Shown here in pieces: positions 25,009 to 33,896 of a stretch of DNA of 61,236 nt. Below the pieces are notes generated by a model. That model did not search any database, had not been told where the DNA came from, and worked only from the letters and a program-made list of their open reading frames with translations. The stretch spans positions 1 to 61,236 of the forward strand of contig NZ_BMXS01000026.1 in assembly GCF_014651875.1 (NCBI RefSeq), given 5' to 3'. The stretch's first letter is position 1. Each line of letters begins with the position of its first letter. This DNA comes from Litchfieldella qijiaojingensis (lineage in GTDB: Bacteria; Pseudomonadota; Gammaproteobacteria; Pseudomonadales; Halomonadaceae). The translations under genes and the position numbers were made by a program.

Positions 25009-25982
25009 GACGCCTCCTTGATGCGCGGGTCGGCCAGGCGATAGACCAGATCGGTGACGATGTTGAACACGATCACCAGTGCCGCCGAGAAGAAGAAGAT
25101 CCCCAGCAGCAGGTTGTAATCGCGCTGCATCAAGGCCTCGTACATCAGGCGGCCGATGCCCGGCCAAGCAAACACGGTCTCGGTGAGGATGGCGCCGCCG
25201 ACCATCTGCCCGGCCTGCAGGCCGGCCAGGGTGATGATCGGCAGCAGGGCGTTGCGCAGGATGTGACGCCGTTGGATAACACGATCCTTCAGGCCCTTGG
25301 CACGAGCGGTCTTGACGTAGTCCTGCTGACTGGCCTCGAGCATCGAGGCGCGGGTGATGCGGGTGTAGATCGCCATGAAGAATAACGCCAAGGTGGTGGC
25401 GGGCAAAATCAGGTGCTTGGCGACGTCCAGCACCAGGGCGAACCCTTCGAGACCGGCACCTACCGTGTACATGCCGTAGGCCGGCAGCCAGTCGAGATAG
25501 ACGGAGAACAGTACCACCGCCATCAGCGCGACCCAGAACAGCGGTGTGGCGTAGAAAAGCAGGGCCAACGCCATGATCAGCGAGCCGGAGACTTTCTTGA
25601 CCCTGGCGGCGGCCAGCGAGCCGGCAAGGATCCCCAACGCTAGCGACAGCACGAAGGCGGTACCGGTGAGGAGTAGGGTAGCGGGAAGGCGCTGTAGGAT
25701 CAGGTCGAGCACCGGCATCTGCTGGCGGTAGGAGTAGCCGAAATCGAGCGTGGCGATACCCGAGACATAGTGCCAGAGCTGGACGTAGATGGGTTGATCG
25801 AGCCCGAAGCGCTCACGTAGCTGGCGCAGGAATTCCTTGTCGGTGGCACCCGCTTCACCGGCCAGGATCGCGGCAGGGTCGCCGGGCGCCATATGGATCA
25901 GGAAGAAGTTGAAGATGATGATCAGAAACAGCACAACGATGGCTTTCATCAGTCGCATCGTGATCAGTCGGGCATACAGCAT
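25005..25982 (-). CDS. ABC importer permease (DppB family)
   Basis: This 325-residue permease has the DppB hallmarks: N-terminal helix followed by HMAPGDPA, RERFGLDQPIYVQLWHYVSGIATLDFGYSYR, and the EAA loop YVKTARAKGLKDRVIQRRHILRNALLP. It has about six membrane helices. It lies 66 bp after the binding-protein gene and overlaps the DppC-type start by 4 bases. Confidence 0.93.
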   Translation of the reverse strand: MLYARLITMRLMKAIVVLFLIIIFNFFLIHMAPGDPAAILAGEAGATDKEFLRQLRERFGLDQPIYVQLWHYVSGIATLDFGYSYRQQMPVLDLILQRLPATLLLTGTAFVLSLALGILAGSLAAARVKKVSGSLIMALALLFYATPLFWVALMAVVLFSVYLDWLPAYGMYTVGAGLEGFALVLDVAKHLILPATTLALFFMAIYTRITRASMLEASQQDYVKTARAKGLKDRVIQRRHILRNALLPIITLAGLQAGQMVGGAILTETVFAWPGIGRLMYEALMQRDYNLLLGIFFFSAALVIVFNIVTDLVYRLADPRIKEAS

Positions 25983-26048
25983 GCTGGAAAGCCTCTGCGA
26001 GCATGACGAGCAACGAGGGACGGCCCGTGCCGCCCCTCATGGACTGGG

Positions 26049-27599
26049 TCAGTCTTCGATCCAGGCGTCCTTGAAACCGTCGTTGACGCCGACCCCGGAA
26101 GTGACCAGGTTTTTGACGTTGCAGCGGTAGATGGTGGGGAAGCCGAGTTCCAACAGCCAGCCGACCGGGACGTCCTCGTGAAGGATTTCCTGGACGTTGT
26201 GGTAGTGCTCTTCGCGCTTTTCGTCCGGGTGGGCGGTCGCCGCCAGGTCGAACAGTTCGTCGACACGCTCGTTTTCATAACCTTCGACGTTGTTCCAAGG
26301 CGAGCCCTTCTCGATGTTGGATGAGATGTAGGTGCGCGAGATGCCTAGTGCCGGGTCACCGTACTGGTAGAGATAGGTGAAGGCCAGGTCATAGTCCCAG
26401 TCACCGAGCCGCTGGTTCCAGCCGCCCACGTCGGTGGCTTCGGTACGCACATTGATGCCGACTTCCTTGAGATTTTGCTGCACGGCTTCTGCCCAACGGT
26501 TCCAGGTCTCGCCGTAGGGCAGCGGCAGCAGGCGAATCTCTTCGCCGTCATAACCCATCTCGTCGAGCAACTCGCGCGCCTTGTCCGGATCGTGCTCGTA
26601 GGGATCGAGACCCTCGTTCTGGAAACGGGCGTTGGAGCCGAAGGCGGAAAGTGGCACTTCGCCCAGACCATTCCACAGCACATCGCGAGCGAAGTCGCGG
26701 TTCATGGCGTACATCACCGCCTGGCGGAAGCGCTTGTCGGCGGTGGGCCCTTCGCGGTTGTTCATCCAAAGCATGGCGAAGGGGCTGAAGTACTCATGGC
26801 CCTCCTGGGTGACGCAGGAGTTGTCCATCTCGACCAGGCGCGGGACATCGAAGTTTTCCACTGTGCCGTAGGGCAGCACGTCGACGGTGCCGTTTTCATA
26901 GGCTACCGCGCGCGAGGCGCCATCGGGGATGATGTGCCAGTTGATGCCGTCGAGGTAGGGCAAGCCGTCTTCGTAGTAGTCCTCGTTCTTGACCAGTTCG
27001 ATGACGGTACCGCGATCCCAGTTGGCGAACTTGAAGGGGCCGGTGCCGATGGGGTGGTTGTTGGCTTCGTTATTACGGAAGTCGGTGCCTTCGTAGATGT
27101 GCTTGGGCACCATGGTGAAGGTGCCGGCCTCGAAGGAGATCAGGAAGGGACCGAAGGGTTCCGCAAGGGTGAAGACCACGGTGTGATCGTCGGGTGCTTC
27201 GATGCTTTCGATATGTTGCAGCACGGCGCGCGCGCTGGGGTTGAGTTCGCGGTGGAAGACGTCGGCGGAGAACACTACATCGGCGGAGGTGAAAGGCTCG
27301 CCATCGTGCCATTTGACGCCTTTGCGCAGATGGAAGGTATAGGTCAGGCCGTCGTCGCTGACTTCCCAGGACTCGGCCAGTTGCGGCATGGGGTTGAGGT
27401 CAGTGTCGTAGCGCAGCAGGCCTTCGTAGATGTTGCCGGCCACGGTGCGGGTTGGGGCATTCTGGATCATGCCCAGCACCAGTCCTGGCGGTTCGGGTTG
27501 GATCACGGTATCGACGACGCCACCTGCTTGTGGTTCGGCCAAGGCGGGTAGCGTGACCAGGGAACAGGCAGCAACGGCGGAGGCGAGTGATTTTTTCAT
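26049..27599 (-). CDS. ABC importer substrate-binding protein (family 5, peptide/opine type)
   Basis: This 516-residue periplasmic receptor has signal peptide MKKSLASAVAACSLVTLPALA and the SBP_bac_5 core: GLLRYDTDLNPMPQLAESWEVSDDG, LRKGVKWHDGEPFTSADVVFS, and GTGPFKFANWDRGTVIELVKNEDYY. It is the first gene of the importer operon. Family 5 binds di- or oligopeptides, opines, nickel or oligosaccharides. The divergent M20 peptidase suggests an acylated or peptide-like ligand that is cleaved after uptake. Confidence 0.92.
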   Translation of the reverse strand: MKKSLASAVAACSLVTLPALAEPQAGGVVDTVIQPEPPGLVLGMIQNAPTRTVAGNIYEGLLRYDTDLNPMPQLAESWEVSDDGLTYTFHLRKGVKWHDGEPFTSADVVFSADVFHRELNPSARAVLQHIESIEAPDDHTVVFTLAEPFGPFLISFEAGTFTMVPKHIYEGTDFRNNEANNHPIGTGPFKFANWDRGTVIELVKNEDYYEDGLPYLDGINWHIIPDGASRAVAYENGTVDVLPYGTVENFDVPRLVEMDNSCVTQEGHEYFSPFAMLWMNNREGPTADKRFRQAVMYAMNRDFARDVLWNGLGEVPLSAFGSNARFQNEGLDPYEHDPDKARELLDEMGYDGEEIRLLPLPYGETWNRWAEAVQQNLKEVGINVRTEATDVGGWNQRLGDWDYDLAFTYLYQYGDPALGISRTYISSNIEKGSPWNNVEGYENERVDELFDLAATAHPDEKREEHYHNVQEILHEDVPVGWLLELGFPTIYRCNVKNLVTSGVGVNDGFKDAWIED

Positions 27600-27673
27600 T
27601 GTGACTCTGTCCGGTTGTTGGTTCGTTGTGGTTGTAGGTGAACGCTTTTTGAACTTAGCAGTGGTTCTTCAAA

Positions 27674-27702
27674 CTGTCGACAGTCGGCGCTCGACGGTCG
27701 AC
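27674..27702. promoter_or_regulatory. Candidate GntR operator in the divergent promoter
   Basis: A palindromic CTGTCGACAG (27674-27683) is followed closely by a related arm, so that TGTCGAC elements sit in opposite orientation on either side of GGCGC. It lies between the binding-protein gene and the GntR gene, where the regulator would be expected to bind. Site identity is inferred from symmetry and position only. Confidence 0.4.
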
Positions 27703-27755
27703 AAAGGGAGGTAATAGGTCATACTGTGAATAGAATCCGATTTCTAACGATCTAG

Positions 27756-28451
27756 ATGACCACAATGAATACCAAGCACGCGGCCAGCTTCCCGAGTCTC
27801 CGGCAAAGCAATCTCGTCGAGCAGGTTGCCGATGTCCTTACCGAGGCGATCATCGCTCGTCGTTTAGAGCCCGGAGAACGGCTTTCCGAGGTGCAGTTGG
27901 CTCGTGACATGGGGGTCAGCCGGGCGCCGGTGAGGGAAGCGGCTCGTCTATTGGAGAGTCGAGGGTTACTGGTATCGCGGCCGCGCAGGGGTTTCTTCGT
28001 GCGCGAATTGGACAGCGACGATCTCGCCGATGTGTTCGACTTGCGTCTGTGTCTCGAGCGGCATGCTTTCCAGTTATTGGCAGCGCGGTTTACGCCCGAG
28101 ATGCATGACGCCCTGCATCGGCAGGTGGAGATCATGTGCGATGTGGCCAAGGAGGGCGATGACGGTCGCAAGATCGAGGAGGATCTACGCTTCCATCGGT
28201 TGGTCTTCGAGTTCGCCGGCAATCGCCGCCTGCTCAAGGCGTTCGATGACCTGTCGCACGAGTTGCGCCTGTGCATGGCGTTGATCGGCCGCACTCATGC
28301 CGATCCCGACAGCATCGTCACCAGTCACTGGGCGCTGGTCGAAGCCCTGGCAAGCGGCGAGGCCGATAATTGCCGGGCCGCCGTCGATTATCACATCGGG
28401 GTGGCACGGGACTATGTGATTCAGGGAATCGCCCCGCCGCCGAGTGGGTAG
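27756..28451 (+). CDS. GntR-family regulator, FadR/FCD subfamily
   Basis: This 231-residue regulator has an N-terminal winged helix (LTEAIIARRLEPGERLSEVQLARDMGVSRAPVREAARLL) and an FCD ligand domain with the metal/acid-binding pattern of DLRLCLERHAFQLL, EEDLRFHRLVF and SHWALVEAL...AVDYHIG. FCD regulators usually respond to small carboxylates. It is divergent from the ABC importer operon and followed 37 bp later by an M20 peptidase, so it probably represses both until the substrate appears. The start is ATG at 27756; an alternative ATG lies 9 bp further on. Confidence 0.9.
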   Translation: MTTMNTKHAASFPSLRQSNLVEQVADVLTEAIIARRLEPGERLSEVQLARDMGVSRAPVREAARLLESRGLLVSRPRRGFFVRELDSDDLADVFDLRLCLERHAFQLLAARFTPEMHDALHRQVEIMCDVAKEGDDGRKIEEDLRFHRLVFEFAGNRRLLKAFDDLSHELRLCMALIGRTHADPDSIVTSHWALVEALASGEADNCRAAVDYHIGVARDYVIQGIAPPPSG

Positions 28452-28488
28452 AAACGCAGAAACGTCTATCGTCTCGAGGAGGTGCCAG

Positions 28489-29745
28489 ATGCCAAGCGAT
28501 GTCGAAAGCCGTGTGCTGGAGCAGTGTGATCGCCTGTTCGACGATACCTTGGACTTGACCCGTGACCTGGTTGGGCAATACAGCGTGCTTGGCAACGAGC
28601 AAGGTGCGCTGGAGACGATGGCACGCTGGTTGCGGCACCTGGACATGCCGGTGGAGCAGGTGCCGATGGATGATCCGGACCTGCACCGCAACCCCCATTA
28701 CGCCCCTGTCGATTGGTCCAGCGAGGGCCGCTATAACTTGGTATCACGCCTGAACCCTGAGTCCAGCCGTCCCCATCTGGTGTTCAACGGCCATCTCGAC
28801 GTGGTACCCGCCGAACCGACCGATATGTGGACGAGAGCCCCTTGGGAGCCGTGGGAACAGGATGGCTGGCTTTACGGGCGTGGCTCCGGCGACATGAAGG
28901 CGGGAATCGCGGCCATGGTGATGGCTGTGCAGGCGGTGCGTGAGGCCGGTGTCACCATCGACTTTCCCCTGACCCTGCAGACGGTAATCGAGGAAGAGTG
29001 CACGGGAAACGGGGCGCTGGCTTGCGTCAACCGTGGGCATGGCGGTGATTTCGTGTTGATTCCCGAGCCGTTCGGTACACGGATCTATTCCGGGCAGATT
29101 GGTGTGCTGCGGTTTCGCATTCGCGTCAATGGGGTGCCCGCGCATGTGCTGGATACCTCAGCAGGGAGCAATGCGATCGAGTACCTGCAGGCTTTGATCC
29201 CCGGGCTCAAGGTATTGGAGGAGGAACTCAACCGTGCACCACGGATGCCGCCTTACGACAGCCTGGAGCATCCCTTCAACCTGAATATCGGGCGTTTCGA
29301 AGGTGGCAACTGGGCCTCCAGCGTGCCGGCGCACGCCACCCTCGAGGGGCGTCTGGGCTTCGCCCCGGAGATGTCGCCGCAGACGGCAATGGAGATGATG
29401 CGCGAGTGCGTGGCAAAGAGACATGCCGAGCTAGGTGGCAATGTCGAGCCACCCATCGTCGACTTCCATGGCTTTCGATCCGAGGGCCATCTGGTCGATC
29501 TGGATAACCCTGGCGTTCGCCTGCTTACGGAGTGCCACCAGGCGCTGACCGGCAGCGAGCCGGAGCATTATTTTTCCACTTGTACCACCGACCTGCGGGC
29601 TTTCCATGTCGGGGCTGGTGTCACCGGTACCTGCTATGGGCCGGTGGCGGAACGGATTCACGGGGTGGACGAATGCGTCGATATCGAATCGATTCGCCAC
29701 GTGCTCAAGACCTATGCCCTGTTCATTTGTCGCTGGGGCACCTAA
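28489..29745 (+). CDS. M20-family metallopeptidase / deacylase (ArgE/DapE type)
   Basis: This 418-residue cytoplasmic zinc hydrolase has a metal-site motif GHLDVVP (His and its partner Asp), the bridging Asp in GRGSGDMKAG, and the general base Glu pair in EEECTGNG. The dimerisation domain follows (RVNGVPAHV), then the last ligand region GVTGTCYGPVAERIHGVDE. I start at the ATG at 28489 with GGAGG upstream. The earlier in-frame codon at 28444 overlaps the GntR stop. M20 enzymes remove acyl or amino-acid groups. With the divergent importer this suggests uptake and hydrolysis of an N-acylated compound or dipeptide. Confidence 0.9.
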   Translation: MPSDVESRVLEQCDRLFDDTLDLTRDLVGQYSVLGNEQGALETMARWLRHLDMPVEQVPMDDPDLHRNPHYAPVDWSSEGRYNLVSRLNPESSRPHLVFNGHLDVVPAEPTDMWTRAPWEPWEQDGWLYGRGSGDMKAGIAAMVMAVQAVREAGVTIDFPLTLQTVIEEECTGNGALACVNRGHGGDFVLIPEPFGTRIYSGQIGVLRFRIRVNGVPAHVLDTSAGSNAIEYLQALIPGLKVLEEELNRAPRMPPYDSLEHPFNLNIGRFEGGNWASSVPAHATLEGRLGFAPEMSPQTAMEMMRECVAKRHAELGGNVEPPIVDFHGFRSEGHLVDLDNPGVRLLTECHQALTGSEPEHYFSTCTTDLRAFHVGAGVTGTCYGPVAERIHGVDECVDIESIRHVLKTYALFICRWGT

Positions 29746-29773
29746 TGGCGAATACATGATTTAACGCGGTTTC

Positions 29774-29873
29774 ATCCATCGCGCAGCGGAGCTGCGCTCC
29801 CACCACACCCTCCAAGGCCATGCATCCCCTGTGGGAGCGCAGATCTTCTGCGCGATCCGGCCGCCAGGCCGGC
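29774..29873. repeat. REP pair
   Basis: An inverted REP (about 29774-29805) is followed by a forward REP with a GGCCGCCAGGCC box (29827-29873). It lies between the M20 peptidase and the stator genes. The rest of 29746-30016 shows no further gene. Confidence 0.8.
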
Positions 29874-30016
29874 TTGGTTTCTTGCATCCGTACTACTGAC
29901 GAGCTTCCGCAAAGAAAGTTACGCCCACTCCCGGCGCCTATTCGCGCCTTTGGCTGGCTTGCACGCCGTTATCATGAAGACTCCCGATATTGCCACTCTT
30001 CCATGCGGGCGTACTC

Positions 30017-30871
30017 ATGAATCCTTCCACTTTGATCGGTATCGTCGCCAGCGTCATGCTGCTGGCCAGCGTGTTGTTGCTGAGCGCCGAGTCGCCAGCC
30101 AGCTTCGTCAACCTCCCGGGCCTGGCCATCGTCCTGACCGGAACCCTGGCGGCGACCTTCATCAGTTATCCGTTGAAGGAGGTGGTGCGGGTAGTACGCC
30201 TGGTAGGGATCGTCTTCCGGCGCGAAAACAGCTACGCGCATGATGATATCCAGGAACTGGTGAGCATGGCGCGGCTGTGGTTCAAGGGCGATCTGCGTGC
30301 CGTAGAGGAGGCGCTGGCGCAAACTCGCAACCCTTTCCTGCGCACCGGCGTTCAATTGGTGATCGACAACACTCGTGAGGAAGAAATTCTCGATCTGCTG
30401 CGCTGGCGCATCGCGCGGATGAAAGCTCGTGAGCGTGCCGAGGCGCAGATCTTCCGCACCATGGCGCTGTATGCGCCGGCATTCGGCATGATTGGCACCC
30501 TGGTGGGTCTGGTGAACATGCTGGAGGTAATGAATAGCGCCGAGGTGGGGATCATCGGCGAGCGCATGGCGGTGGCACTGTTGACGACCTTTTATGGCAT
30601 CGTTTTGGCCAATCTGGTGTTCAAGCCAATCGCTGTGAAGCTCGAGCGACGTACCGAGAAGCGCTTGATCGCCATGAACATGGTGCTCGAGGGGGTGTCG
30701 TTGATGTCGCGCCGTCGTTTGCCATCGTTCATCGAGGAAACGCTGAAGTCGTTCATGGCCAACCATCGCGACGAAATTCGGGATGAGGCGTTGGCCGTAA
30801 CACCAACGGCCCGGCCAAAGCGGCGGTGGAAACGGAGGCGGAAGATGGCGGCGGGAGCCGTGGATGCTTGA
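30017..30871 (+). CDS. motA: MotA-like stator protein (proton/sodium channel)
   Basis: This 284-residue inner-membrane protein has four helices: LIGIVASVMLLASVLLL, LPGLAIVLTGTLAATFISY, and the paired channel helices MALYAPAFGMIGTLVGLVNML and MAVALLTTFYGIVLANLVFKPIAV. A large cytoplasmic loop between helices 2 and 3 contains the charged residues that contact the rotor. The APAFGMIGTLVGLV helix is closer to PomA/MotC than to E. coli MotA. I start at the ATG at 30017 rather than the TTG at 29990. It overlaps motB by 8 bases. No other flagellar gene lies nearby, so it could be a second stator set. Confidence 0.88.
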   Translation: MNPSTLIGIVASVMLLASVLLLSAESPASFVNLPGLAIVLTGTLAATFISYPLKEVVRVVRLVGIVFRRENSYAHDDIQELVSMARLWFKGDLRAVEEALAQTRNPFLRTGVQLVIDNTREEEILDLLRWRIARMKARERAEAQIFRTMALYAPAFGMIGTLVGLVNMLEVMNSAEVGIIGERMAVALLTTFYGIVLANLVFKPIAVKLERRTEKRLIAMNMVLEGVSLMSRRRLPSFIEETLKSFMANHRDEIRDEALAVTPTARPKRRWKRRRKMAAGAVDA

Positions 30872-31832
30872 CGACGCTTTCCACCGAACTCGCGGCGACT
30901 CCCGCTACGATGTCATTCTGGACGCTGGTGTTCAGGAGGATGTCGGTGGGGTCTGGATGGTCAGCTACATCGATATCATGACGTTGCTGGTAGCCACCTT
31001 CGTGCTGCTGTTGTCGCTCTCCGCCCGGGTAGGGGGAAGCGAGGAGGTGGATGAGTCCAAGGAAGCGACGCTAACCGAAGCCGTTGTCATTGCATCTGGA
31101 GTTCGCTTGGGCGTGCCGTTGCCGCCGACAGCCAAGGTGACACCTGTCATGGCATCGCCAGAACCTGAACCTGAACCAGACTTCACCGGTCAGATCGACC
31201 CGCAAGCAGTCGTCGTGGCGCTCGGCGTGGCGGGGCGAGTGCAAGCACCAGCGGTGGAACTGCCCGAGGTCATGGCCCCCGACGACATCGACCTAGGCAA
31301 GCCACTCGAGGATATGGTGGTGGTGGTCACCGAGAACGAGCCGCCACGCATGAAGCGCGTGGATCCGCAAGCCATCGAAGTGGCTACGACGCTTGCCGAG
31401 TCGCTGGAACGGCGCCTGGCCGATGCTCCCCATCTGCCGAGTCTGGAAGGGGTATCGGTGTCGCGCGTGGCGGAGGGGATCAGTCTACGCGTGGAGGACC
31501 ATCTGTTGTTCGAGTCAGGGACCGCGGAACTGATCGGTTCCGGTCGTGATGTGATCGATAGCTTGCTGAACATTATCCAACGCTACGAGGGCGAGGTTTC
31601 GGTCGAGGGGCATACCGATAGCCAGCCGATCAATACCGATCGCTTTCCTTCCAACTGGGAGCTTTCCAGTGCACGAGCCACTGCCGTACTACGACATCTT
31701 CAAGTGGCAGGTATCGATGGCACGCGCCTGAAGGCGGTGGGGTTCGGCGATATGCGGCCGATCGCCGACAACGATAGCGCCGAGGGGAGGGCGAAAAATA
31801 GAAGGGTAGAGGTGATCGTCCACTTGGATTGA
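30864..31832 (+). CDS. motB: MotB-like stator protein with OmpA-type peptidoglycan-binding domain
   Basis: This 322-residue protein has a short cytoplasmic N-terminus and a single membrane helix VSYIDIMTLLVATFVLLLSL with the ion-carrying Asp37. A ~150-residue Pro/Glu/Val-rich periplasmic linker follows (PEPEPEPDF at about residue 95-105), then an OmpA-like domain from about residue 205 (LLFESGTAEL, VEGHTDSQPINT, NWELSSARATAVL). This anchors the stator to the cell wall. The linker is longer than in typical MotB (whole protein usually ~300 or fewer). It is coupled to motA by overlap. Confidence 0.88.
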   Translation: MLDDAFHRTRGDSRYDVILDAGVQEDVGGVWMVSYIDIMTLLVATFVLLLSLSARVGGSEEVDESKEATLTEAVVIASGVRLGVPLPPTAKVTPVMASPEPEPEPDFTGQIDPQAVVVALGVAGRVQAPAVELPEVMAPDDIDLGKPLEDMVVVVTENEPPRMKRVDPQAIEVATTLAESLERRLADAPHLPSLEGVSVSRVAEGISLRVEDHLLFESGTAELIGSGRDVIDSLLNIIQRYEGEVSVEGHTDSQPINTDRFPSNWELSSARATAVLRHLQVAGIDGTRLKAVGFGDMRPIADNDSAEGRAKNRRVEVIVHLD

Positions 31833-31841
31833 TACCGCGGC

Positions 31842-32282
31842 TTACCCCCCATTCGGCTTTTTCTTCCTATTCTTGCTGTTCTTGACAGAGAACATGGCCT
31901 GCTTGAAGACCAGGGTGATGGCAAACATCATCCAACCGGCACTGGCCAGGATGTTGAACAGCAACATCTTCTGTGGCCCGCTCAGGGGCGAAAATAGAGC
32001 CTCGATCGGGATGGCCAGACCCAGCGCCAACAATAGCGGCAGGGCGAGAATGTGCATCCACATCTCCGTACGCCGCTTGCGGATGCGGTAGCGAGCCAGG
32101 GTCAGGCGCATGGGCCGATGCCCCCACGTGACCACAATCACAGTTCCCACCAGACTCAATGCGCCCAGTGTGGGCAGAGTCGTGCCTTGCGCGATCGAAA
32201 AGCTGACCGACCAGGCCAGCACCAGCCACATCAAGCCTTCCGACACGGCGATGGCATCGGCGGAGGTGCGGGCAAATCGCAT
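31842..32282 (-). CDS. Small integral membrane protein, unknown function
   Basis: This 146-residue protein has four hydrophobic segments (LMWLVLAWSVSFSIA, LSLVGTVIVVTWG, HILALPLLLALGLAIPI, ILASAGWMMFAITLVF) and basic loops (RYRIRKRR). Its C-terminus is strongly basic (KNSKNRKKKPNGG). I do not recognise the family. It is convergent with motB and ends 10 bp from it. Confidence 0.7.
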   Translation of the reverse strand: MRFARTSADAIAVSEGLMWLVLAWSVSFSIAQGTTLPTLGALSLVGTVIVVTWGHRPMRLTLARYRIRKRRTEMWMHILALPLLLALGLAIPIEALFSPLSGPQKMLLFNILASAGWMMFAITLVFKQAMFSVKNSKNRKKKPNGG

Positions 32283-32759
32283 GAACGTTCCTCTTGGTTA
32301 GTACATGCAGATAGTACGTGATATGTGGCGTTCTGTCGGTAGCTAATCAACCTGTGGCGATAATATCAGGCCTCTCATTCCCCCCTCCCCTGTGTTTCTC
32401 ATCTAGAGATCGGGTGTTTCCCCTTTGATGAGTCAGAGATATGGCTCAAGAGTCTCAACGGCCATAGCTTAAACAAAGGATAAATCAAGATTGTTCTCTC
32501 CATATTCAGATGGGCCTTTGGCTCAGTCTGCATAGAAATTTTCTTATTACTTTCCTCAGTAGCACATGGATAAAAAAATGAGCATGTGAAATTCCAATCT
32601 TTATGTAAACCTTTGTAGTAAGTGGTAAGTGCTTTGTAACGCCTGCCTGGCCGAACGGCAGATGAGAACAAGTAAGGGAAAGACAGATAACAATCTGATT
32701 TACATGGCCCTGGAGAAAGCCAAGCGACAACTCCCGGGCGGTAGCGTGGGGAACGAGCG
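32283..32759. other. Leader region of the exopolysaccharide operon
   Basis: This 477-bp AT-rich gap upstream of wza must hold the main promoter of the polysaccharide operon. I find no confident -35/-10 pair. Its 3' end carries the ops element (32737-32748). A 22-codon frame (ATG at 32704, TAG ending at 32769) beginning MALEKAKRQLPGG runs through the ops element and overlaps the wza start. It could be a leader peptide, but no clear ribosome site precedes it. Longer frames of 153 and 74 codons on the minus strand look non-coding. Confidence 0.5.
32737..32748 (+). promoter_or_regulatory. ops element (RfaH recruitment site)
   Basis: GGCGGTAGCGTG is an exact match to the E. coli ops core. RfaH is loaded there onto paused RNA polymerase to suppress termination through long cell-envelope operons. 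It lies 12 bp before the wza start, which is the expected place. It implies that the ~28-kb plus-strand locus is transcribed with RfaH-type antitermination. Confidence 0.88.
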
Positions 32760-33890
32760 ATGCAATTAGGTAATTTCCGACAGCTGTTGGTCAGAAGGCT
32801 GTTCTTCATATCCTTGGTCGGCATGCTATCCGGTTGCGCCTTGGCACCCGGTGGGCACATCGACTATGACGCCGAGCCCCCGCCTATCGATCACCTGGTA
32901 GATATCGAGCCGATAACCCCGGAGCTTGTGGCGGCCTATCGACGCGAGATCAATGGTGATATCGCAAGCCTCATGCCCCCGCACCTGAAAGCCGAGATTG
33001 ATAACTATCAATACCTCGTGGGACCAGGCGATGTTCTCAGCATCATCGTTTATGATCATCTTGAGCTAACCATTCCGGCTGGGCCCGAGCGTAGTGCAGT
33101 GGAAGCCGGGAATACCGTGCATCGCGATGGTACCATCTTCTATCCCTATATCGGTCGCGTGCAGGTTGCAGGCAGAACTGTGGACGAAATACGAACTATC
33201 CTGACGCGACGCCTTGCCACTTACATTACGGATCCACAGATTGAAGTCAGTGTGGCAGCTTATCGCTCTCAGAAAATCTACATCAGCGGCGCAGTTGGAG
33301 CTCCTGGGACTCTACCGATCACCAATGAGCCTCTGACCATACTTGATGCCATCAGCCAGATAGGTGGCCCCTCCGAAGACGCGAATTGGCATCAGGTTGT
33401 GCTGAATCGTGATGGTCAAAAGCAGGAGATTTCATTGTATGCTCTGCTTCGACAAGGGGATCAGACGCAGAATCGCTTATTGAAAGACGGCGATGTACTA
33501 CATGTGCCGACATTGGAAAATCAGAACGTGGCGGTTCTCGGTCAGGTACGTAATCCAGGCAATTTGCCACTGGGCAACGAGCGCATCACCTTGACTACCG
33601 CATTGGCCAGAGCCGGTGGTGTGGTGGAGACCTTGGCCGAGCCTACGGGAATCTTCGTGATCCGCATCATGCCGGAAGAGAGCGAGAAGCTGGCGACTGT
33701 CTATCAACTGGATATCAGCAATGCCACAGCACTGACCATGGGAACCCACTTCCCCTTGCAGCCCCAGGATGTGGTGTATGTCACTTCGGCACCGCTGGCA
33801 CGCTGGAATAATGTGATCAGCTTGTTGTTGCCATCGGCGGTGTTGCCTGGAACCTTGGTTGGAACAACATCTGATCTTAGCGATTTATAA
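32760..33890 (+). CDS. wza: Outer-membrane polysaccharide export lipoprotein Wza
   Basis: This 376-residue lipoprotein (E. coli Wza is 379) has signal peptide with lipobox LSGC (Cys26), then the polysaccharide-export domain (YLVGPGDVLSIIVYDHLELTIPAG, GTIFYPYIGRVQVAGRTVDEIR). SLBB repeats follow (KIYISGAVGAPGTLPITNEPLTILDAISQIGG and VAVLGQVRNPGNLPL), and a C-terminal helix that would form the outer-membrane pore ends the protein. It is the first gene of the operon, immediately after the ops element, and is followed by wzb and wzc. Confidence 0.96.
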   Translation: MQLGNFRQLLVRRLFFISLVGMLSGCALAPGGHIDYDAEPPPIDHLVDIEPITPELVAAYRREINGDIASLMPPHLKAEIDNYQYLVGPGDVLSIIVYDHLELTIPAGPERSAVEAGNTVHRDGTIFYPYIGRVQVAGRTVDEIRTILTRRLATYITDPQIEVSVAAYRSQKIYISGAVGAPGTLPITNEPLTILDAISQIGGPSEDANWHQVVLNRDGQKQEISLYALLRQGDQTQNRLLKDGDVLHVPTLENQNVAVLGQVRNPGNLPLGNERITLTTALARAGGVVETLAEPTGIFVIRIMPEESEKLATVYQLDISNATALTMGTHFPLQPQDVVYVTSAPLARWNNVISLLLPSAVLPGTLVGTTSDLSDL

Positions 33891-33896
33891 CTTCTG

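Noticed and set aside
26475-27551. 358-codon plus-strand open frame
   Set aside because: It is antisense to the well-supported family 5 binding protein. Its translation has no recognisable domain.
30017-31832. ExbB/TolQ-type pair with a TolR-like partner
   Set aside because: The second protein has a MotB membrane helix with its Asp and a C-terminal OmpA domain. The first has four helices with the MotA/PomA loop layout rather than three.
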